DNA of 64,000 nt from Roseomonas haemaphysalidis (GTDB lineage: Bacteria; Pseudomonadota; Alphaproteobacteria; Acetobacterales; Acetobacteraceae), in contig NZ_CP061178.1 of NCBI RefSeq assembly GCF_017355405.1, positions 248,001 to 312,000 on the forward strand. The letters are read 5' to 3'. How positions within the stretch are numbered: position 1 is the first letter of the stretch; the number at the start of each line of letters is the position of its first letter. This document shows positions 59,174 to 64,000 of this stretch, piece after piece. The notes under the pieces were generated by a model that was not told the DNA's origin, ran no database searches, and worked only from the letters and a program-made list of their open reading frames with translations. Both the position numbers and the translations under genes were made by a program.

Positions 59174-59917
59174 ATGCTTGCTGTCCTGAAGATTGCCCTG
59201 TGGGGCTTCCTGCTGCTGTTCCTCCTCCCCCTCGGCATCTCGGCTGCGCTGTACTGGAACAGCGGCCAGGGCGCCGGCTGGCAGACCGCCGACCGGTCCA
59301 GCGCCGGCCTGCTGCCCGCGCCCGCCGCGCACAGGCCGGCGGTGCTGCGCGTGTTCGCGGCGCAGACGGTGCGATGGCGCGGCATCTTCGCCGTCCACTG
59401 CTGGATCGTCTTCAAGGAGGAAGGCGCCGCCACCTATACGCGATACGACTACACCGCCTGGGGCGCGCCGATCCGCATGAACGGCTTCGAGCCGGACGGG
59501 CGCTGGTTCGGCAAGGTGCCGGAGACGGTGTTCTCGGCGGATGGCGAGGCCGCCGGCGCGCTGATCCCGCGCGTGCGGCAGGCGATCCAGGGCTATGCCT
59601 TCCGCAACCAGGGCGACTACCGCGCCTGGCCGGGCCCCAACTCCAACACGTTCGTGGCCGCGGTGCTGGACGGGCTGCCGGAGGTATCGCTGGCGCTGCC
59701 GCCCACCGCCATCGGCAAGGATTATCCCTATGACGGGCGCTGGCTGCGCGAAACCCCGTCCGGCACCGGCTTCCGCCTCAGCCTCGGCGGCTATGGCGGC
59801 CTGACCGTGGCCTGGGTGGAGGGGATCGAGCTGAACATCCTAGGCGGCGTCGCGGGGCTGGACCTGCGGCGGCCGGCGCTGAAGCTGCCGGGGCTGGGGC
59901 GGCTCGGCTTCGGCTGA
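59174..59917 (+). CDS. DUF3750-family membrane-anchored protein
   Basis: The 247-residue protein has one N-terminal membrane helix (LWGFLLLFLLPLGISAALYW) and a soluble domain with RVFAAQTVRWRGIFAVHCWIVFKEE, VRQAIQGYAF and GPNSNTFVAAVLDGLPEVS. The last phrase, with Asn-Ser-Asn-Thr-Phe, is the conserved core of the DUF3750 family as I know it. Function is undescribed. It lies between two GntR genes on the same strand and is probably monocistronic. Confidence 0.8.
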   Translation: MLAVLKIALWGFLLLFLLPLGISAALYWNSGQGAGWQTADRSSAGLLPAPAAHRPAVLRVFAAQTVRWRGIFAVHCWIVFKEEGAATYTRYDYTAWGAPIRMNGFEPDGRWFGKVPETVFSADGEAAGALIPRVRQAIQGYAFRNQGDYRAWPGPNSNTFVAAVLDGLPEVSLALPPTAIGKDYPYDGRWLRETPSGTGFRLSLGGYGGLTVAWVEGIELNILGGVAGLDLRRPALKLPGLGRLGFG

Positions 59918-59962
59918 CAGCAAGGTTGCGGCGCTGTCATCCCATCTGCTATTGCAGAAGCG

Positions 59963-60640
59963 ATGGACCTGACGCTGGACACCTTGTCGACCGAGGATCT
60001 CCGCCCCCTGGCCGAACGCGCCTATGAGCGGTTGCGGGAAGCCTTGATCGAGGGTGTGCTGGCGCCAGGCAGCAAGTTGTCGGAGCGCGGCCTGGCGCAG
60101 GCGCTCGGCGTATCCGCCCAGCCGGTCCGCGAGGCGCTGCGGCGCCTGGAAGCCGAGGGTATGGTGGAAACCCGCCCCCGCAGCGGCTCCTTTGTCGCCA
60201 GCCTGGAAACGGCGCGGCTGGTGGACATGGGGCGCATCCGCGCCGCGCTGGAAGGCGCCGCCGCCGGCCTCGCCGCGCGCCGCGCCACGCCCGCCGACCT
60301 CGCCGCGCTGCAAACCCGCCTCGCCGCCATTCGCGCTGCCACCGCGCTGGGTGACCCGGTGGTGCTGCGGCGGGAAAACGAGGCCTTCCACACCGCGCTG
60401 CTGGCCATCACCGGCAACGGCTTTCTGGACCGCAGCCTGCATGCGCTGAAGGTCTATGACCACATCGGCCGCGCCCGCGTGCTGTCGGCCGACGACCAAT
60501 GGCCGCAGGCCCTGGCCGAGCACACCGCGATCCTGGCCGCCATCGCCGACCGCGATGCCGAGCGGGCCGAGGCGCTGATGCGCGCGCACACGCTGCGCTC
60601 GCTGTCCGTGGCCTTTCCGGAGGAAACGCGCGACCGCTGA
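59963..60640 (+). CDS. GntR-family (FCD subgroup) transcriptional regulator
   Basis: The 225-residue protein has a GntR helix-turn-helix (YERLREALIEGVLAPGSKLS, GLAQALGVSAQPVREALRRLEAEG) in the first 75 residues and an FCD domain with ENEAFHTALLAITGN and LAEHTAILAAIADRDAERAEALMRAH. It lies 80 bp upstream of a Bug-type receptor gene on the same strand, so it may control that receptor or a wider carboxylate pathway. Effector and target are unproven. Confidence 0.92.
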   Translation: MDLTLDTLSTEDLRPLAERAYERLREALIEGVLAPGSKLSERGLAQALGVSAQPVREALRRLEAEGMVETRPRSGSFVASLETARLVDMGRIRAALEGAAAGLAARRATPADLAALQTRLAAIRAATALGDPVVLRRENEAFHTALLAITGNGFLDRSLHALKVYDHIGRARVLSADDQWPQALAEHTAILAAIADRDAERAEALMRAHTLRSLSVAFPEETRDR

Positions 60641-60693
60641 CGCCCGCCGGCAGCGCTGCTGCCGGGCCAAGAAAGCCATCAATCCGGCGGGCG
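60641..60693 (+). promoter_or_regulatory. nested inverted repeats in the GntR-Bug gap
   Basis: An inner hairpin pairs CCGGCAGC (60647-60654) with GCTGCCGG (60658-60665). An outer pairing joins CGCCCGCCGG (60641-60650) with CCGGCGGGCG (60684-60693). The two share 60647-60650, so their full stems cannot both form. It starts right after the GntR stop and ends 28 nt before the Bug gene, and may be a terminator or a switch-like leader. Confidence 0.4.
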
Positions 60694-60720
60694 GCCAACG
60701 CCCCGTCACCAGGAGGAACC

Positions 60721-61698
60721 ATGACCAAGATGCTGTCCCGCGCCACCATCGCGGCCGCCGCGCTGCTGTCACTGTGCGCGCTGCCGGCCGCCGCCCAGCC
60801 CCGGCCCTATCCCACCCAGCCGATCCGCGTGATCGTGCCGTTCTCCGCCGGCACGTCCGACACCGTGGCCCGGTTGGTCGGCCAGACCATGAGCCAGGCC
60901 ATGGGCCAGCCGCTGGTGATCGAGAGCCGCCCTGGCGCCGGCGGCAACATCGGTTCGGAAGCCTGCGCCCGCGCCACGCCGGATGGCTACACCATCTGCC
61001 TCGGCACCATCAGCTCCCACGCCATCAACCCGGCCATCTTCACCAAGATGCCGTATGACAACATCCGCGACTTCGCGCCGATCACCCAGCTCGCGTCGCA
61101 GCCCAACGCCCTGGCGGTGGGCATGGAAGTGCCGGCCAGGAACGTCCAGGAACTGATCGCGCTGCTGAAGGCGAGCCCTGGCCGCTACAACTACGGTTCC
61201 TCCGGCGTCGGCACCTCCATCCACCTCGCCGGCGCGCTGTTCTCACAGCTGACAGGCGTGACCATGGAGCACGTGCCTTACCGCGGCAGCGGCCAGATCA
61301 TGACCGCGCTGCTGACGGGCGAGCTGCCGCTGGCCTTCGACAACTTCTCCTCCGCCTGGCCTTTCGCGCGGGAAAACAAGATCCGCATCCTGGGCGTCGG
61401 CTCGCTTTCGCGCAGCCCGACGGCGCCGGACGTGCCCACGGTGGCCGAAACGGTTCCCGGCTTCGAAAGCCTGTCCTGGCACGGCTTCTTCGCGCCCGCC
61501 GGCACCCCGCCGGCCATTGTGGAGCGGCTGAACAAGGAGGCGGTCGCCGCGCTGCGCTCCGACACGGTGCGTGCGCGCTTCGCCGAGCTGGGCATCACCC
61601 CGGTGGGCAACACCGCCGCCGAGTTCTCCGCCTTTGTGGCCAGCGAAACGGCCCGCTGGGGCGAGGTGGCGCGCAAGGCCGACATCCGGGTCGAATAG
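60721..61698 (+). CDS. Bug-family (TctC-like) tripartite tricarboxylate transporter substrate-binding protein
   Basis: The 325-residue periplasmic receptor has a signal peptide (ATIAAAALLSLCALPAAAQ) and the Bug hallmarks YPTQPIRVIVPFSAGTSDT, VIESRPGAGGNIGSEACA, TPDGYTICLGT and VPYRGSGQIMTALLTGEL. AGGAGG precedes the ATG. Bug proteins bind carboxylates and related small molecules; most lack their own TctA/TctB membrane partners, as here. The GntR gene upstream is its likely regulator. Confidence 0.94.
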   Translation: MTKMLSRATIAAAALLSLCALPAAAQPRPYPTQPIRVIVPFSAGTSDTVARLVGQTMSQAMGQPLVIESRPGAGGNIGSEACARATPDGYTICLGTISSHAINPAIFTKMPYDNIRDFAPITQLASQPNALAVGMEVPARNVQELIALLKASPGRYNYGSSGVGTSIHLAGALFSQLTGVTMEHVPYRGSGQIMTALLTGELPLAFDNFSSAWPFARENKIRILGVGSLSRSPTAPDVPTVAETVPGFESLSWHGFFAPAGTPPAIVERLNKEAVAALRSDTVRARFAELGITPVGNTAAEFSAFVASETARWGEVARKADIRVE

Positions 61699-61705
61699 CC
61701 CCGGG

Positions 61706-63802
61706 CTACCGGGCGCGCTGGCCGGCGCGCCCGGCCAGCACGTTGCAGCCGCTGTCCTCGCTGGTGCCGAACTGGATGGTCGGCAGGATCGCCAGCAGCG
61801 GGTTGATCAGCGCCAGCCCCACCGCCGCGCCGCCCCGTGCGCCCAGTTCCATCACCTCCGGCAGCACCCCCGGGTCCCGCAGCGTGCCGCTGATGCGGAT
61901 GTCCGTGGACAATGCGCCGATGGTGAAGTCGCGCGAGCGGGTGCGCAGCCGGTAGGCCAGCGTTTCACGGGCCAGGTTGACGCTGCCATCGCCGATGATG
62001 ATGGCGTCGTCGGTATCGATGATCAGGGCGTTGGTGTTCAGCGTGCCATCGCGCAGCGCCAGGTCGGCCACGAAGCAGCGCAGGTCGGTGCGCGCCGGGA
62101 TGCCCAGCGCCGACAGCACCGCGTTGGCCAGCCGCAGCCCCGACAGGTCCACCAGCAGGGCCGACAGGTTGCCGCCGGCGGTGGACAGCACCACCCGCCC
62201 GTCGCCATTGCCCAGCAGCTGCGCGACCGAGGCGCCGGTGGACCGCAGTTCCGCCCGCCCGTTCAGCGCGCCGCCGCCTTCGGAGCCGGCGGCGGCCATC
62301 AGCTTGGAAATGTCCAGCCGCTGGAACTCGGCCTTCACATCCGCCCTGAGCCCGTTGCCGGCGGGGGACAGGCGGCCGGTGAACAGCATCTGCCCCCGCC
62401 CGATACCGAAGCCGATCGGGTGCAGGTTGATGGCCCCGTCCACGATGTCGAAATCGGCACGCAGGTTGTCCAGCGGCTGCCGCCGACCGCCGCGGATGCT
62501 GCCGGCACGGTAGCGCACGTGCAGGTCGGCGGCCGTCAGCTTGGGCAGGCTCACCGGCGTGTCCGGCAGCACCTTGGCACTGGCTGGCGCGGGGGCCGTC
62601 TGGCCCGGTTCCTCGCCGATAAAGCCGGCGAGGTCGTCCAGGTCCACCCGGCGGGACGACAGGTCGACGGTCACGTCCGGCCGCGGCTGGCGCGGCAGCA
62701 CCGCGACGCTGCCTGACAGGTCGGTGCTGCCGACGGTGCCCTGGATCCGCTCCATGCGGATGCGATCGGCGGTGTAGTCCAGCGCGCCCGCCACGCGATA
62801 GGGCGGGGTCTTGGGGATGGGCACGCCGGTCAGCGGCGTCAGCAGGCTCATGTCCGGCCCGGCCAGCACCAGCCGCAACGCGGCGCCCTGGAAGTGCAGG
62901 GGGTCGCTGACCGTCCCTTCCAGCGCAACATTGGTGGGGCCGTTGTCCACCCGCAGCTGCACCGGCCAGGGCTTCTCGGTATCGCGCAGCGACAGCAGGG
63001 CGCCGCCGACCAGCCGGGCCCGGATCGGCTGGCCGGCGTAGGTGCCCTCGGCGCTGGCGACGATGCGCGCCGGCTCGTCGTCCAGCGCGGGCGGCGGCGG
63101 CAGGTCGTTGGCGGCCGCCGGTGGCTCGGGCGCGGGGGGCGCGGGCAGCGGCAGGCCGTTCTCGGCGATCACCATGGTGGACTGCGGCTCCGGCTCCGGG
63201 GCCGCGGCGGGGGCAGGCGCGGCTGCTGCGGCACGCGACACGGCTGCGGCGGTCGCCTCGGGCGAGCCTTCCTCCGTCGCCACGCGAATGGCGAAGTCGG
63301 CGCGGAACTGCGGGATCACCACCTTGCCTTCGCCATCGCGGATGCGCACCACGCCGATCTGCGGCGCGGCGGCCGGTTCGGCCGGGGGCGCGTCCGCGGC
63401 AGGCGGGGTGGTGTTGAACAGGTAGTTGGCGCGCCCGTCCGGCATGGCACGCACGTTGACCACCGGGTGATCCAGCTCGATCCACGGCAGCGTCAGGCCG
63501 CGGCCCCGCCACCAGTCCCAGGCGTTGACGGCGGCGCTCAGCCGGCCGACGCGGGCGAGCGGCACCGGGTCCTCGAACCCTTCCGGGTTGCCCACGGTCA
63601 CGCCGTTGGCAGTGACCACGACGGTGCGGCCCAGCTTCACATGCAGGTGTTCCAGCGTAACCGGGCGGCCCAGCGCGGCAGAGGCGCGGGGCTCGATCAG
63701 CGGAATCAGCCAGTCCCAGCGGAACAGCAACACCGCCAGGGCAATGACGGCAACAGGAATCGCAAGCCCGATCAGCCACTTGCGCCCGCGCTTCATCGCC
63801 AT
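61706..63802 (-). CDS. AsmA-family inner-membrane-anchored periplasmic protein
   Basis: The 698-residue protein has one N-terminal helix (WLIGLAIPVAVIALAVLLF) and a long beta-strand-rich periplasmic region. It has an AsmA N-terminal phrase (IEPRASAALGRPVTLEHLHV, VTVGNPEGFEDPVPLARVG), a Pro/Ala-rich insert at about 185-240, and the AsmA C-terminal zone GNGDGRVVLSTAGGNLSALL with LIIDTDDAIIIGDGSVNL. AsmA-like proteins are thought to move phospholipids between membranes. It converges with the Bug gene 7 bp away. Confidence 0.9.
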   Translation of the reverse strand: MAMKRGRKWLIGLAIPVAVIALAVLLFRWDWLIPLIEPRASAALGRPVTLEHLHVKLGRTVVVTANGVTVGNPEGFEDPVPLARVGRLSAAVNAWDWWRGRGLTLPWIELDHPVVNVRAMPDGRANYLFNTTPPAADAPPAEPAAAPQIGVVRIRDGEGKVVIPQFRADFAIRVATEEGSPEATAAAVSRAAAAAPAPAAAPEPEPQSTMVIAENGLPLPAPPAPEPPAAANDLPPPPALDDEPARIVASAEGTYAGQPIRARLVGGALLSLRDTEKPWPVQLRVDNGPTNVALEGTVSDPLHFQGAALRLVLAGPDMSLLTPLTGVPIPKTPPYRVAGALDYTADRIRMERIQGTVGSTDLSGSVAVLPRQPRPDVTVDLSSRRVDLDDLAGFIGEEPGQTAPAPASAKVLPDTPVSLPKLTAADLHVRYRAGSIRGGRRQPLDNLRADFDIVDGAINLHPIGFGIGRGQMLFTGRLSPAGNGLRADVKAEFQRLDISKLMAAAGSEGGGALNGRAELRSTGASVAQLLGNGDGRVVLSTAGGNLSALLVDLSGLRLANAVLSALGIPARTDLRCFVADLALRDGTLNTNALIIDTDDAIIIGDGSVNLARETLAYRLRTRSRDFTIGALSTDIRISGTLRDPGVLPEVMELGARGGAAVGLALINPLLAILPTIQFGTSEDSGCNVLAGRAGQRAR
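61709..61734. terminator. hairpin at the convergent Bug/asmA junction
   Basis: CCGGGCGCGC (61709-61718) and GCGCGCCCGG (61725-61734) are exact reverse complements with a 6-nt loop. It starts 11 nt after the Bug stop and lies at the 3' end of the convergent asmA gene, so it could terminate transcription from either side. A T-run is missing. Confidence 0.5.
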
Positions 63803-63924
63803 GCCAGCCTCCGCGTTTGTTTCGCCACCTTTCTCAACGTAGGCGCGAGCCCGGGGTTCCCGATTGTCGCGCTCAAGCCCGCTTGGGATTATCCTGCGCC
63901 CCGACCTCGAATGGAGAATGCCCG

Positions 63925-64000
63925 ATGGCGGCCGAACAGGGCGGCGACCTGGTCAATGTTGTGGTGGTGCTGGCGGCGGGCGTGGTGGCGGTGCCGCTGT
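63925..64000 (+). CDS. start of a probable Kef-type cation:proton antiporter (3' truncated by window edge)
   Basis: Only 25 residues are visible, beginning MAAEQGGDLVNVVVVLAAGV and continuing VAVPL. GGAGA lies 7 nt before the ATG at 63925. The short hydrophilic start followed by a hydrophobic helix ending VAVPL resembles the N-terminus of KefB/KefC-type CPA2 antiporters. The family call rests on this fragment alone and is tentative; the gene start itself is well supported. Confidence 0.45.
   Translation, partial: MAAEQGGDLVNVVVVLAAGVVAVPL

Overview
The window is high-G+C DNA, estimated by eye at about 70 %, densely packed on both strands with short gaps and many ATGA/GTGA stop-start overlaps. 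It suggests a free-living, metabolically broad alphaproteobacterium of the Acetobacteraceae, of the Roseomonas type. That placement is an inference from gene content: CaiB-type CoA transferases, D-tartrate dehydratase, a Bug-type solute receptor, a PQQ-dependent sugar dehydrogenase and a cellulose export porin. No tRNA, rRNA, CRISPR array, insertion sequence or phage gene was recognised.

Layout. 1-9.6 kb: 3' part of an Atm1-type ABC exporter, a VOC-fold protein, a sorbosone-dehydrogenase-like protein, a HugZ-like heme protein, then a three-gene operon (CoA transferase, acyl-CoA dehydrogenase, D-2-hydroxyacid dehydrogenase) whose end overlaps a convergent secreted trypsin-like protease. 9.6-13.2 kb: a copper operon copA-cueR-copZ behind a CueR-type dyad, then an unknown protein. 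13.3-15.9 kb: a second CoA transferase with tarD, and a small unknown protein. 15.9-17.9 kb: an A+T-rich gap and a DUF4214 surface or secreted protein. 17.9-22.5 kb: a signalling operon of hybrid histidine kinase, double-domain KaiC-like ATPase and single-domain response regulator. 22.7-28.0 kb: a small exported protein, and a TetR regulator facing an RND efflux pair across a perfect operator.

28.1-37.3 kb is the most interesting region. Two converging operons, SGNH-AlgI-AlgJ/X on + and BcsC-AlgF-SGNH on -, together resemble the back half of an acetylated-cellulose (wss) locus, but no cellulose synthase gene is visible. 37.5-46 kb: a lipoprotein gene, then a long minus-strand operon with a D-carbamoylase, a polar amino acid ABC transporter, a PuuE/PgdA-type deacetylase, two further solute-binding proteins and a TRZ/ATZ amidohydrolase, with a divergent LysR gene. 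It looks like uptake and ring-opening/decarbamoylation of an N-carbamoyl or cyclic ureide compound.

47-64 kb: an SDR, a FUSC efflux-like protein, a PRC-barrel protein, an MFS carrier, a serine hydrolase, a maleate-isomerase/arylmalonate-decarboxylase-fold protein that seems to lack both catalytic cysteines, an EamA carrier, a phospholipase-D/cardiolipin-synthase-like protein, LrgA/LrgB, a FAH-family enzyme with a divergent GntR regulator, a DUF3750 protein, a second GntR regulator before a Bug receptor, an AsmA protein, and the start of a probable Kef-type antiporter.
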